A DNA stretch of 64,000 bases from NCBI GenBank assembly GCA_022496805.1, contig CM040092.1, positions 17,440,113 to 17,504,112 of the forward strand. The letters run 5' to 3'. The stretch comes from Pohlia nutans. Its lineage: Eukaryota > Streptophyta > Bryopsida > Bryales > Mniaceae. Every line of letters starts with the position of its first letter. Within the stretch, counting starts at the first letter, position 1. The notes beneath the pieces were generated by a model. The model saw only the letters and a list, made by a program, of their open reading frames with translations, was not told where the DNA came from and did no database searches. Below, piece after piece: positions 35,201 to 47,291 of the stretch. A program made the translations under genes and the position numbers.

Positions 35201-36414
35201 AAGCGTGGAATGGGCACAAAACCAGCATTCAAAACCTTAATGAACATAAATTGAATCAATCAAGTCTCGAGAAAACAACTAGTAGGTCGAAGGAGACGAG
35301 TTATAACACCGTGGGCCAGCAACGGAAACTTAAGATATAAAACAATGCACTCACCAAGATGCAACGTGATTGATTCGTCAGCGTTGCAAAACTTCCCGGT
35401 CACTGCACAATGCACAAAAACTCCACCTGTGAGGAGAATGCAGTCGCCCAAAACAATCTTCGATTGAATTTCATTGAAGAGCCTCCAATTCACTACCGAA
35501 GGTGACGGGCATATTAGGCATTTTGGTAATTCCATACGAAATGTCCCACCCTTCAAATATCCAAACCCTTCAAGTACTCTACGCTTGAAGAGTGTTGAAA
35601 AGGAAGCACCTAAAATCTAGAAAACAACTGAAGTAACATAACACTGAAAACAAACTCATCCTACATAAGTTCCAAATATATAAAAAATGTCAGGCGCCAA
35701 GTATTTTAAAAATCTCAGCGACCAACGGTCTTCTCTGTATTAAACCTAAATATTGTTCAAGAGTAAATGTGCATTTTGATTTTTTGAGAACTGTTAGGCG
35801 CCTAACATTGTAAACCTGCAATTAGAACACAATCCGTCAAATGAACGGATCATGCCACTCATCAAAGGGTAACCAAAACGAGGGCATCAAAATGTATCAT
35901 TTCAGCTGATCTTGAACACTCAACCACCACACTTACAAAAAAAGCCATTTATTAATCCATGAGGCCAATTACCAGCACCAGTTGCAATAACGAAGTCGCC
36001 TATCAATACCGCGAATAATAAAATGCGTACAAGGGCATACTAGGGTTTGCAAAGTAGCTCGCCTTATTAACCGAAATCCACCTACAACAATGCCTAAAAT
36101 TGGATTATGGAGCTTCAAATCACAATTAGAAAACGCGTATACCTACATTATAGAGCTCATCACACAACACCTATAACTTAAACCAGAACATATCCAATCT
36201 GCCAGAGGAAAAACATCTACAATTTGATTAATCCACTGAAGACACAAAATCAAAACTAAAGCAAATGCAATCTACGAAACTGGAAAAATGAAAATATGTA
36301 AAAGCGCAATATGCACGATTGCGTACCTGCGTGTGTGTCCAACTTTCGGCGCTTGCTGCGATCATCGGAGACGGGCTCCGGCTCCGCGCGCACGACCTTC
36401 TTGTCCCGGCTCAT
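32222..36414 (-). CDS. HAG2: Type B histone acetyltransferase catalytic subunit (HAT1; HAG2 in Arabidopsis)
   Basis: Acetylates newly made histone H4 (K5/K12) before chromatin assembly, with an RbAp46/48-type partner. Ten exons, minus strand: 36327-36414, 35355-35402, 35028-35140, 34851-34919, 34544-34591, 34319-34395, 34093-34243, 33554-33635, 33254-33399 and 32222-33040. All are GT-AG with consistent phases, giving 546 residues. The N-terminal HAT1 domain shows FFGEEGKIYGYKGLKIDVWL across exons 3-4 and EIFGEALIDNREAFLELIPQ in exon 6. The GNAT part shows IVVTGFCTVYRFYSYPEST, then RVSQILVLPPYQGQGYGYRM, whose QGQGYG (about residues 282-287) is the acetyl-CoA loop, then FDITFEDPSDSLQELRDCMD. 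A lysine- and glutamate-rich helical tail follows to residue 546, which makes it longer than the roughly 460-470 residues I expect in flowering plants. The start is the first ATG of an exon reading MSRDKKVVRAEPEPVSDD. The introns are short and free of transposon copies. Confidence 0.95.
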
Positions 36415-38224
36415 CTCGCTACTCGACACTCCACGGCATGAAACGGTTTAGGGTGCGGATGCAAAGCAAAGATTAACTAAGAGCAAAAGCAAATGGGCAA
36501 CGGGTGAATGAAGTTTAGCATTCGAAAAGCCAAGAGAGGGAGCAACGCCTGAGGCAGTGAGAGAGATGAAGAAGCAAAGGCCTTGTTCCCGCCACTATCA
36601 CTCCCGCTTCCTAACCCTCCTCGACGAACGAAAAATTGCGAGCGAACGAAAACGTCGGGAAAGCGACGAACGAAGGTGGCGCCCCTACTGGCTATAATCA
36701 CCGCCATCTTCGGGTACGGTAACACAATTTAGGGTTGATGTGTAAACCGGTGTTGATGAAACGAATGAATTAGGGCCGTTTCACAATCACAATCGAGAGG
36801 CTGTCGATTTCCAACAATCAAAACGTAAGAAACCAAGAATTTGGCCTCTCAATCCTTCACACTAGAGACCAAAGTCCAAAGGCCATAGCCCTCCAAAATG
36901 CCCACACAACAGCACTTTTTGACCAAAGTGAAGGACTCTCGAAGAAAGTTTGGTTGAACAAAAATGGAAACCTAAACTATGATCAAGAGGTGTCGATTTT
37001 TTTTCATAAAAAGTCAAAAACTATATTTTATTGCCTTTTTTCAGGCCATTTCTTTGAACTCTCAACAAATTCAATTTCAGCGACCTGAACGGCTATAGTG
37101 TGAAGAGGCCTCAAATGTGTATTTAGAGCATCCCCACCTTTTCACCCTTTGACTACTATTGTTACATCCAAAAATTGGTTTCACAAACCATCGTCTTTAA
37201 TGACTCTAATTGAGAGGATTGGCTTTCTGTTCTTGTAAAATTCTATCTACTCTTTAGGAATGTATCAAAGTGTGTATTTAGTGCATGGAAATATATAGTC
37301 AACTCATTAATATATAATTTTCAAAAAATGATCTTAATTTTAGTGTAATGACTTGAAGATTGCCTACAATTCTTCCACCAATAATAAATTGGATATGTTG
37401 TAAATTGATATCCTATTGACTACATTGAATGGCATATTTAGTGTCCGGGACACCATTTTTCAACCTAACACTATTTTATTTTAGGCTAATATAGTGTCCT
37501 TGTAAAAAAAAAATAGATGTAGTGTTTCAATGACATATGTCAACTTTATAATAAACATGGCATGCCACCTCATGTCAATCTCATTACTTGAAAAGAACAT
37601 GGCACTCTCGATGAAGATGGAAATGACAAGTGGCAAACTCCTTTGTAGTACATGGACATTAATTCTCTTCACCTTTGAATGAACTGTGGTAAAATACATT
37701 AATTCTCCCCGGACACGTAATCTAATTGCAGTACATATGTTCTCTTTGACCATTCTATATCAAATTTCATATTCTACAAGAAACATTCTTTTTAAAAAAT
37801 GTGTGCACATTGAAGGAATGTGTGGAATGGACAATGCGTGGAATGGACAACATATTCATCTCTTCTTGAAATTTCAGCAGTTGAAGCAAACAATTGAAGC
37901 AATTGTGTTACTGAAAACAATTGAAGCAATTGAGGTTTCGGCAATTGTGAACAGTTTGCAGTACATAATCCCGGAACACAAAGGTCACCATACTCTTCTG
38001 ATGAGAGAGTGATGGAACCGGACAACACACGTCTATCATGTGCTTGCTCTTTGCCAGACCAAGAGTATGCAGTCATCACAATCTTGCAAACATATCCAAA
38101 AATTTGCAGGTTTCAAAACTGAATTGGAGTAGAACAATGGCATCACAAGTACTACCTTTCCTTTCCCTGATGAGATGCAGTTCAATGATGGAATGCTTTT
38201 CGAAAGCGTTCACAACATGACTGG
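36415..38224. other. Intergenic: HAT1 5' flank and LAS1 3' flank
   Basis: The minus-strand frame at 36477-36725 is probably HAT1 5' untranslated or promoter sequence. No gene is recognised between the two. An inverted-repeat element lies at about 37421-37736. Near 37876-37940 the phrase caattgaagcaattg is repeated. Confidence 0.4.
37421..37736. mobile_element. Inverted-repeat MITE, subfamily J, copy 1
   Basis: The left end has atttagtgtccgggacacca, and the right end has the inverse of tacgtgtccgg. It shares an interior (gatgtagtgtttcaatgaca, catggcatgccacctcat, ggcactctc) with two copies at about 58405-58712 and 58806-59160 in the last introns of the rhamnogalacturonan lyase gene. In those copies the outermost bases read CACTAAAATTG, which suggests a CACTA-type element. 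Confidence 0.6.
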
Positions 38225-41200
38225 TCAGAGCACACGAATTGCTGCCTGCAAATTTGGGAGCTTCTGCAGACCGCCCAGCTGTAACACACCTCTCTGCAAC
38301 AAATACCCTTGCCATGTCACAGTGGTCACTTCTAAGCTTCGTTTGGGTTCCATCGTGTAATCCATATTGCCATCAAATTTGTCAGCATCATCATCATCAT
38401 CATCAGCACCATCTAAGAGAGCTTGGTCTTCATCCATGAAGAGGAGAGCTTGGTCTTCATCCATCTCGTCAATTACCGTTTCAAGTGTCTCATCTTGGTT
38501 CTCGTCACTGGCAGTTTTGGTTTCTTCACCCATGGGTTGATCTTCTACTCTCATTCGTTTTAGATCAACAACTTCTGCCTCCACTTCCAATGCTTTCCTC
38601 TTCAAGTCTTGTCCGTTTCCTTGATCGGTGAAAAGAGAAGACAAACTTATCTCGGTAGAACGGACATCACAAGCAGATTCAGATTCCTTTCCTGTATGAA
38701 CAAGCTCGGGTTTCAAGTCAAACTGAGGAATAATAGATTCATGACCAAATGCAGATGGAAGCATTCCAATTGCACATGGGGTCCAACTCTTGGCCTTTGA
38801 CCAAGGTCCAGCAGTTGCTGTAGATTCCATTGAGTTGATGCACTTCAATTCGGCAAGATATTTGGCCACCGACATCTGCCATTCAAGCATTCGTATACAC
38901 AATACAGATTAGTAAGTGAAGAAAATTTGAACTATAACAGGATTCATAGTAGAAACTATGTCAGAGAAATCTGACATGTAGCAATTTGTGTAACTCTCTA
39001 AATCTCATCAAAAACATTCTGCTCAATAAGTTGGCCCAAGGTGTAATTTAAAATGAAGAATAGTACAGTAAATAAAAATCATCCGTGTATCTAAATTTAG
39101 AATAATTCCGTACACCATGGTAATACCCACTGAACTTGTAACTCCAATAAAACACTCAATTTTCAGAGTTTTCCAAAAATTCAAAATAGAGTAGAAACTA
39201 GACTTGGTAAGCTTCAATTTGTTAGTTCAGCTCAAATGCAATACCGGTAGAACTCATTTTCATAGCCTAAATTTAGTTTAAGCAAGAAAAAACAGAAAAA
39301 TCCAAAATACACTACATGGTGAACCGTTTTTACAACTCTTTCTGTAGTTGGGACCCATGTAAAATCCAAAAATAGCTTAAATGACCTTAATTTAAATTGA
39401 AGAGGTGGCATGACCAACAAAGAGCCTTCACAAAAAGAATTGGATGAAAAACCCTACATCTACTCTGTGATACATCGCATGGTAAGTGGCATGATTAGGT
39501 TGACATGACGTATACAGAAACCATCACTATGCATGATGAACAGATAGTCTACCTGTTGCAGCTCTCGCGCCTTCACCAATGCAGAATCCAAAGTCAACTC
39601 CCCATCTGCATCATTCTGAATACTGCAATCACAAGTAAAGCAGCTTACATGTGACACTCATACACACAAGGATAAATCTTCTCAACAACTCGTTCTCCCC
39701 AGTAGTCACTTATTTATAATATTCAAAAGACGAAGCTCACGCCAAGGTTTTGAAATATGCGACTAATGACAAGGAAGTGAATCTGGACAGAAGTCAACTT
39801 CAAAACACCAGCTGAGGATTGATGTAAAATGTCATCATGCACATACCTGTCTGATTTGCGCTGCCCGACTACAGAGTCCCTCCCACTTTCATCAACCTCT
39901 GAGTCTTTGGGATAACTAAAGTTTGAACATGGTAGAGTACACCTTGCTAGCAATTCGGCACGGCGACGGAAGGAGCTATCATTGACCAAAGGCGAAAGAT
40001 GAGAGACAAGCTTGACAAGAGATTCTCTGTCTATTCTGCTGCGCATACACAAATGAGCGAGCTCTTTCAGGGCATCCTGGGGGAAAACTGCTTGCATCTG
40101 CACATTGGCACCTGTTTCAATAAATTTGGGTAAGCCAGTTTGTGCTTTCTCTTTCTTTGAAAGAGCAGACGATTGATCAAGAATCCATGTCGCCCACTCC
40201 ACGAGCTCCTCTTTAGAAATTGGTGTTGCCGGCTCCATTTTAGAATTTGATTCACTAGGCATGGCTATCAGGGTTTTAACAATGCTCGAGAGCAACAGAG
40301 CTGGCAGCTGAGGCATGTGCTCAGCCAATTGAACGCAAGTGTGTTTCCATGCAGCTACAGAGTTGTCCTCCTGTCTCATGGTGATACCGAAACCATCACT
40401 AGAAGTCGGAGAATCTGGAACCTCTTCAAAATCACTGCTATTACGATCATCCAGAGACTTGTTATTGGGCGCAGGGGAGCTGCAACTGGGATTTAGATCA
40501 TGAACTAAGAGCCCTTCCTCCACCAGCAGAGATATCAGTTCAGAACTTCCAGAATGTGTGAGCTCCAGTAGCTCCCTCAACAGAGCTTGTTGTTGTCGTT
40601 TTATACCTGCACACAAATACACTACAAACGTTAAAAACAGAAAACTTGGAATCGCCGTTATGAGCTTCAAGAGTCAGTGAAAATGACGTCATCCAAAAAA
40701 GGATCTGTTGCAAAGAAGAGCGCAAAATTCAGATGAAGCATCTAAAATGTCTACGTTCATGAAAAGATTAAGAACAATGGTTGTGCAGAAATGGATATTA
40801 TGAGCCCGATCGCAAGTTTCTCCAAACAACATGCCACAGGAATTAAAAGGTGAAAATGCATTTAATGTTCACACTCTAGCTTACCTTTAAGAGCACGCTT
40901 AAGAGTCAATCTTTGTTGTTTGTAATCTTGTCCCTTAGTCTCCTTACTGAGCAATTTCTGCTGTGTAACCAGAATTTCAAAGATGACTTGGGCATGTTCA
41001 AGAAGTTTAGTCTTCAGAGTGCCTTGGGTATTTGGCAACAGCAGTTCCTGCTCCTCCCAGTAATTCCTTAACAACCATGCAAGCGCCTGAGAGTCACCAC
41101 AATATCCTCAAATGAATCAGTATTTTCCAAGCCTGCCAAAGCCAAAAACACTGCAAATATCTGTAACGATAAACAAGAGTAGATCATACAGTCGCTCAAA

Positions 41201-42530
41201 ACCCACAAATAGTGGTGAACAAATAGAGAATATCTGTTACGTACCTGTTTGCTTGCATGACGCACAAGAGGCAGAGATGGAAGCTCGTTATGTGAAGTCT
41301 CTGTTCAAAAGCATAAAGACAATTCAGTGTTTCTACCGAGAAGGGCTAAGCCTCTGCTTGTAAGAGAGTAAAGGAAATACTAAAAAGACAAATACAATAG
41401 AAGAGCCAATTGCCTGACAATGGTGAACAGCAGATTTTCAACAATTATACCAACACATTACTTAATGAGTAACTGAAAGCACTCAGGTCGAAGAATGATT
41501 AAGACAATTCATGCGCACCATGGCGAATATCAACAAATGCACGCGGAAGACGGGCATCCTCAGCCCTGTTTGCTACAGAGGATGAGTTACGCCTCACAGA
41601 TTGGTCCACCACTCCATTCACCAATCTGACATCCAACCAGTGTTTAAAGAACATCTTTAACCCAAAAAGTCAACAGTGACCAAATTGTGGAGGAAGCTTC
41701 AAGGAAGGTCATGTTATATGGCAATAAAAACTAAGATTTTCTGCAGCAAAAAGCGAATGATACTACCAGGCACCTGAGCGCACTAACAACACAGTACCTG
41801 GTCAGACACTTTCAACACAGCATTTGAAAATGGACGCTACCTAGTCGACAATCACTACCGTAACCAGACAGACGCCTTATTGAAGTCAGGTTTCAATGTA
41901 AAAAGAGTAGCTCACCTCATGATCGCCATAGCGTACATCATCCGAAGCATTTCTCCAGGCAGAGCTACACCGGGAGATACCTCTGTGCTGTATAAATTTA
42001 CACAAAAAGCACTACAGTGAGAATTGACCAGAAGAAAAAGTAGAGATTGATAGAAAAAGACATGAATTCAAATGAAAAAGAGAGTTCATCTTTTACTTCA
42101 TGTATGGATCTCGTTGCTGTATGCTTATAAGTTCCGCGGTTATTTCCACAGCCACCGGCAAGCCTCCCCTGCTCTGCCATGCTGCAACCTACCAAACCAA
42201 GAAAGACCGAAAAAGTTGACCTAGTGTAATCACCAAAGTACTAATCCAAATTCCGATAATTATATTGTGCTCTTAACAATTAAGTTCATTACCAACCAAA
42301 GCCTCCTTCCCAACATTTCAAATCTAACAAGATGAATACTAATGAATACAAGATGAATACTGCATGTCAACAACCAGTTCACAGACCCTCCATGCAAGGA
42401 ATGAAAGCCGCCAGCAAAACTAACTTACCCGATCCAGAGCTTCAGCAATTTGGGCAGGAACATTGGAGAAGATGCAGTAGCGCACATGGTGCCACTGCTG
42501 CCAGCTCTCCCACGGCACCTGACGATTCAT
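38225..42530 (-). CDS. LAS1: LAS1-like pre-rRNA endonuclease (ITS2 processing)
   Basis: Las1 is the HEPN nuclease that cuts ITS2 during 60S ribosome maturation, with the kinase Grc3/NOL9, in the nucleolus. Nine exons, minus strand: 42429-42530, 42097-42188, 41916-41987, 41519-41625, 41245-41300, 40885-41086, 39847-40606, 39553-39622 and 38225-38875. All are GT-AG with agreeing phases, giving 703 residues. The N-terminal Las1 domain reads VPWESWQQWHHVRYCIFSNV, VAAWQSRGGLPVAVEITAEL and RLVNGVVDQS. The catalytic HEPN motif RHxxxH is RHETSH (residues 123-128), split by an intron after RH, and is followed by NELPSLPLVRHASKQALAWL. The C-terminal half is less conserved, with an acidic stretch in exon 9 (a duplicated MDEDQALL, then a run of six aspartates) and the late motif GPWSKAKSWTPCAIGMLPSA, also seen in plant homologues. 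Introns are short and transposon-free. A 5' untranslated exon may lie near 44160-44280, where a donor-like AGAAGTAAGT occurs. Confidence 0.94.
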
Positions 42531-42714
42531 CTCGATGGAAAAGACCAATCTCACACTAATTCCGGAACTATGGAATCCCAATTCTTCTTGACAGTTACCC
42601 TTGGCAGCATGCTCTGCAGGAAAACGAATCAACAAATACTCTACTCGCTCCAATACCAAAAATTGCAAACGACAAGATGAAGCCAATGGGTTTAAGGTTC
42701 AGAGCTTGAATTAA

Positions 42715-42950
42715 CCCCTAAACGTCCAACCGTCTAAAAGTGGACGATGTACAGAATCCAACACAGTTTTCTCATCCGTCATTGACTTTTTGCGGTGTGG
42801 ATTTTTTACTATACATTTTATGGGAAGTTCATGCATGTGTGATCCGATTAAAAAAGGGATGATTTGTGAAAATTTTATGCCTCATTTCATGTTGTAGTGA
42901 TTCGCCCAAAACTTCGAAGATTTCAACTTGATGAATGAATAAAAGTTGAT
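42715..42950. mobile_element. TTAA element, subfamily A, copy 7, truncated
   Basis: Starts CCCCTAAACGTCCAACCG after TTAA (42711-42714) and follows subfamily A to about 42950, then loses similarity without a right end. It lies just upstream of the LAS1 coding start, possibly in its 5' leader intron. Confidence 0.75.
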
Positions 42951-44437
42951 GTATGATGAACATGTCATGCCAAAATTGTATATACGTCTCCCACCAAAAT
43001 GTAATCCGTGAGGATAAACACCAGAGCGAAGGTGGCTCCGAGGATGGGCGCTTATGTTTTCAGCTCAGGTGTAAAACGAAAGGAAAAAAGACAGAAAAAA
43101 AGGACAACCCTTGTCAAGGGAAATTACCCGAATTCCTTTGACTTGCATTTGTTGAATCAGCTCCGTGAACACTCCCGTATGCAATTGATTGTTAGTGACG
43201 ACCTGTATCAAGGATAATTTAAACTCGTGACCCTTTCCCAATAAATCGATAATATGTAAGGTAGGGAGCCCATTCCCGTGGGTTGAATAGTCGCCCATTC
43301 CCAATGCAAGTGTCATCATCCGAACATGTGACTTTGTAAGCAATGACATATACTTCTAGGTTCTATCATAGTCAAAGATGCTTCCATGAGATACATACAA
43401 GTTCAAGGTAACTCTAATTCAAACTTCAACCATTCATAACTTATCCAAACGGTATCCAAATAATACATATTCTAGTGCGTTGGAATCCTCTCGACAAGAC
43501 CTACAACCAAAAAGTAATAATCTATTCCAGATTCTAGCACCCGAGACGCCATCAAATACTTAAGCAGCATCCTAATTCTACATTAACGTGAATTCCTCTA
43601 AGTTCTAAGACTCGTAGTTCACCAAACCCTAATATCATTCTCACAAAAAAACGCACCAATCAGTAGAAAATCTACTGTAGCTATTCTGCTAAACCCTAAT
43701 GTTGACTAAGAGGAACAAAGTCGAATGCAAGAAAATTGTACCTGGATCCAACTCAATTGTACACCACGACATCGCGCCCCATTTCACAAACCCACGTTAT
43801 CACCGAAACCCTAAACCCCGAAAAAGTCCTTACAGTCTCAGTAAACGAAACAAAAGAAAACTAAGATCGAAAGATGCTCACGAAGATCGTTTAATTGATC
43901 CAAACACACACATACACACACTCAATACATAGCCAATTTCAACATAGCCCTAAACCCTAAAGCAGAAAGGGATAGAGCGCGCACAATCCTGCCCCTCTGG
44001 TTTAGGGTTCTCTACGATTGGGTAGAGGACAGAGAAGGATGATTGCAAACTTGTGAAGATTGCACGTCTTCAGAAGCTCTAATTGCAATTCCAGATGGCA
44101 GAAGAAATGAATGAGAGAACGAAGGAGCACAAAAGAAACCTGTCGGTGTTGACTTACTTCTGAGATGGAGACATTGAAGAACTTGAAATCGTGATGCGGT
44201 GTCCTTACTCGGCGAAGAAGAAGAAGAACGATGAGCGCGGAAGAATTGCTCGGGAAACTGTTGTATCGCAAAGCTTCACAGCGCCGGACATTCGTGCTTG
44301 ATGCTACGCTTGGCCGTACGTATATGTGTTCGTATGTATAATGTAACGTATACGTATTGATTAGGTGTACGATGATGGTATGGTGCTCATCCGCACCCTA
44401 CCACTGAAAGCAGAAAACTGATGAAAAGTGGTTGTAT
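42951..44437. other. LAS1 upstream region, with an unassigned minus-strand frame
   Basis: The minus-strand frame at about 43110-43349 reads GDYSTHGNGLPTLHIIDLLG, GKGHEFKLSLIQVVTNNQLH and TGVFTELIQQMQVKGIR. It looks more protein-like than its surroundings, with acceptor- and donor-like sites around the part after LIQ (tacag and cgggtaatt), but I cannot place it in a family and see no partner exons. The segment 44000-44280 is probably a 5' untranslated exon of LAS1. Confidence 0.3.
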
Positions 44438-44441
44438 TTAA

Positions 44442-44999
44442 CCCCTAAACGTCCCAGAGTGACCCCAGAATTGACAGTTTGAGAAAAACATTATAAAGTG
44501 CTATTTTGAAGAATATTTCGGAATTGTGATACAAATGAAAGTTGTAGATATTGAATTTTAGGTTTCATCCATATGGTTAGATTCACCAATGCCATCACTA
44601 ATATTTTATTATAAATTTTTTAAGTTATAATTAAAAAATTCCTTTTAAATTTGATTACAAACAAAATATTGATAATTTTTGGGTAAAATTTGTTGGAATG
44701 AGATACTCTTGAAATAGTGATTTTTTGAAATTTTTGTGTTACTTCAATTTATGACCTCATTTTAGCAAGCCCACTTTTGAACTAAAGTCAATGCAATTTT
44801 GGCTTGGTCAACTGCTTGACATACTTCCACATTTGTAATTTTTTTTTTAAAATGTACCCTAGTAACACCAAATCCAACCATTAGATAGGACAACAACTTT
44901 GTAAAGTATTTTTTTTAAATTGAATGAGTTTCATCCATGAAGTAATGTGAGTTGAAATCTGTTCGTCGTTCAAAAACTGGACGCTAGGATGTTTAGGGA
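44442..44999. mobile_element. TTAA element, subfamily D, copy 4
   Basis: 558 bp with ends CCCCTAAACGTCCCAGAG and CTAGGATGTTTAGGGA. Flanked by TTAA at 44438-44441 and 45000-45003; the right TTAA is shared with the next element. Confidence 0.9.
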
Positions 45000-45003
45000 T
45001 TAA

Positions 45004-45190
45004 CCCCTAAAAGTTCTCACATGTTTTGTAAAAGTCAAAGTACTACAATTTGCATACTTGAAATGTCACATTGTAGGATTTATAATTTTTCATAGATAGT
45101 CATCGACATTATGAAAGTATGACAAAAATTTCAACATGATCGAGAACATGATTGAAAAATATTTTGAATATCTACAATTTTATCATGTAA

Positions 45191-45235
<45 letters not shown>

Positions 45236-45567
45236 TAACAAATTTAATATCAAAAATTATGTTTAAGGTAGATTAAAGTTATGTTTACAAGTAGTAAAAG
45301 AATGAAAGCGAAGAAATTAAAGAGACGCATGATTGGAGCATCCTTAGAAAGTCCTTTGTATTTTGAACACTTAAATTTCAAATTTCTCAACGGTGTAAAA
45401 TCTTCAAATGAAGTTTATTCTCCAATCCCAACATTCAAAGAATGTATCATAACTTAACTTAAACATCACTAATGAAAAAACCAACTCCAATAAAGCTAAA
45501 ACACTTGATTTTTAGAATGTTTGATAAAAAAAATCAAGCATAATATGGTTGAGTGGGCACTTAGGGA
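45004..45567. mobile_element. TTAA element, subfamily H
   Basis: 564 bp beginning CCCCTAAAAGTTCTCACATG after the shared TTAA and ending GGGCACTTAGGGA before TTAA (45568-45571). The interior is different from A and D and holds an (AT)n run at about 45200-45232. Confidence 0.8.
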
Positions 45568-45621
45568 TTAATGCTGAAAATTTGGGTAGGTGAGAGAGCC
45601 ACGGAATATGAGAACATTATA

Positions 45622-45829
45622 CTATACCCGACTCTCAAGATCAGCAACTCCAATTGAATATTTATTTATTTGCTGAAATGATACAAACATTCTTCAAGAT
45701 TCTACGAACAGTCACTAAAATTATCTTTTTCACCATAGAAAATAATCTTATTTTGAAAAATTGATTTCCTAAAAATTTGGGCGGTTTTTTTAATAATAAT
45801 TATTTGTCGACCCTGGCGACTGGGTACAG
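45622..45829. mobile_element. TA-flanked MITE, subfamily E, copy 1
   Basis: 208 bp with ends CTATACCCGACTCTCAAG and, inverted, CTGTACCCAGTCGCCAGGG, flanked by TA on both sides. The interior is similar to the nested copy at 59622-59824 (gatcagcaactc, attcttcaagattct, accatagaaaata). Consistent with a Tc1/mariner-type MITE. Confidence 0.75.
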
Positions 45830-46581
45830 TAGTGATATCTAAATACATTCCTCTATAGTAAATTTAAGGAAGGGTTTGGTATCCAAAATTACCCATGTAT
45901 AGTGATTCTTTCACGTGTTGTACAAAAGGACAAAGGTTTAGCGGTTCAAAGATTTGAAGGGAGAAGGGTGAAGATGCTTTTCATGCAAAAAGACCAAAGA
46001 GCTTCAATTGCACTAGGCCTCTTGTTTGTTTGATTGTTTGTTTTTTATAGCATTTTTTCGTGGGTCCCATGTGAACTTCGTTTTTTCAAATTAATTTGTT
46101 TTTTATTGACATATGTGATGTTCTTCACTGATTCTAGTGATACAGAATTTAGTTCCATTCGAATTATATTTTCCACAATATGATCGATGGAATTTATCAT
46201 TTTTATAACATGAATCCTTGATACTTCCAGGGCTAAGGCCGACTTTACATTTTGGGCCCACTTGTTTGGAACCCAACCTAAGAACAACAATCTAAGAGCA
46301 TCTGCACTCCAATAAATACTTAGGACTTTACAAATTTTGGATGAAAAATGTGAAACTAATTTGAAACTCACTTTCAATCTGTTGGAACTCACTTTCAATC
46401 TGTTTTTTTCTTCAAAATTTGGGAATATTGAAGGAGCTGAAATCTCCTCTAAATCTCATAAATGATAGAACTTATTAAATGATATTACTGAATAAATGAT
46501 AGAACTTACCTTTTGTTTTTGCACATTAAAAGATTTAAGATTGCTTACAAGTATGTAAATTAAGTTGCACAAGTCCACCTT
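45830..46581. other. Gene-free stretch with a decayed subfamily B copy
   Basis: About 46060-46220 retains B landmarks (tgacatatgtgatgttcttc, gatacagaatttagttcc, cacaatatgatcgatgg, catgaatccttga) without clean ends. Nothing else recognised. Confidence 0.5.
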
Positions 46582-46585
46582 TTAA

Positions 46586-46735
46586 CCCCTACACATTCAA
46601 CTGTTCAGAAAGGGGACAATGTACAGAATCAAACACAATTTTTCATCCATCATTGACTTTTTGCAGTGTGGATTTATTACTCTATATTTTATGGGAGGTT
46701 AACTTCATGCATGTGTGATCCGATTAGAAAGGGCT
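46586..46735. mobile_element. TTAA element, subfamily A, copy 8, truncated
   Basis: Starts CCCCTACACATTCAACTG after TTAA (46582-46585) and keeps only the first 150 bp, ending at cgattagaaaggg just before the next element. Confidence 0.75.
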
Positions 46736-46745
46736 ATCAACTTAA

Positions 46746-47287
46746 CCCCTAAACGCCCAAACGACCATTTTCTGGTTGCTGCTCGAATCTAACGAGCTGC
46801 CCGGAATGAAAAAAAGTATTTTCTTGAAAAATAAAAATATTTTAAAACACTACATCAAGTCTACTTTCCAACCCAATTTGAATTATGTCAATCTGAGTTA
46901 AACTCCACCCGGGAGAATTTTTCAAAGAAAATCACTTCAACATTGTCTTAGTGTTACAAAATTTGCTATTTGGGGAAAGTAATGATGTTCCCTCTATCAT
47001 TTCTTTTGCTTTTTTGAAGTTTATAATAGATAAACCAAATTTAACCAATCACGCTAAATTTTAAACTCTAAAAGTGAAAATTATAATTTATACAAATTTC
47101 CAAAGGTTAATGCTTTGAAATTCATTAAAAAAAGATCTAAAGTTATTTTTGGAAGTTTAATCATACGGATAATTTGTAGAGATGATGCCCTACATTTTGT
47201 TTATTGAACCAAACTTCATCAAACATATGGAAGGCACATATTATAGCACATCTACGTTTTGTCCAATACCCCTCGAGCTTTTAGGGG
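46746..47287. mobile_element. TTAA element, subfamily G, copy 1 (intact)
   Basis: 542 bp, flanked by TTAA at 46742-46745 and 47288-47291, ends CCCCTAAACGCCCAAACG and CTCGAGCTTTTAGGGG. Relatives are at 18227-18700 and 61795-62336. Confidence 0.9.
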
Positions 47288-47291
47288 TTAA

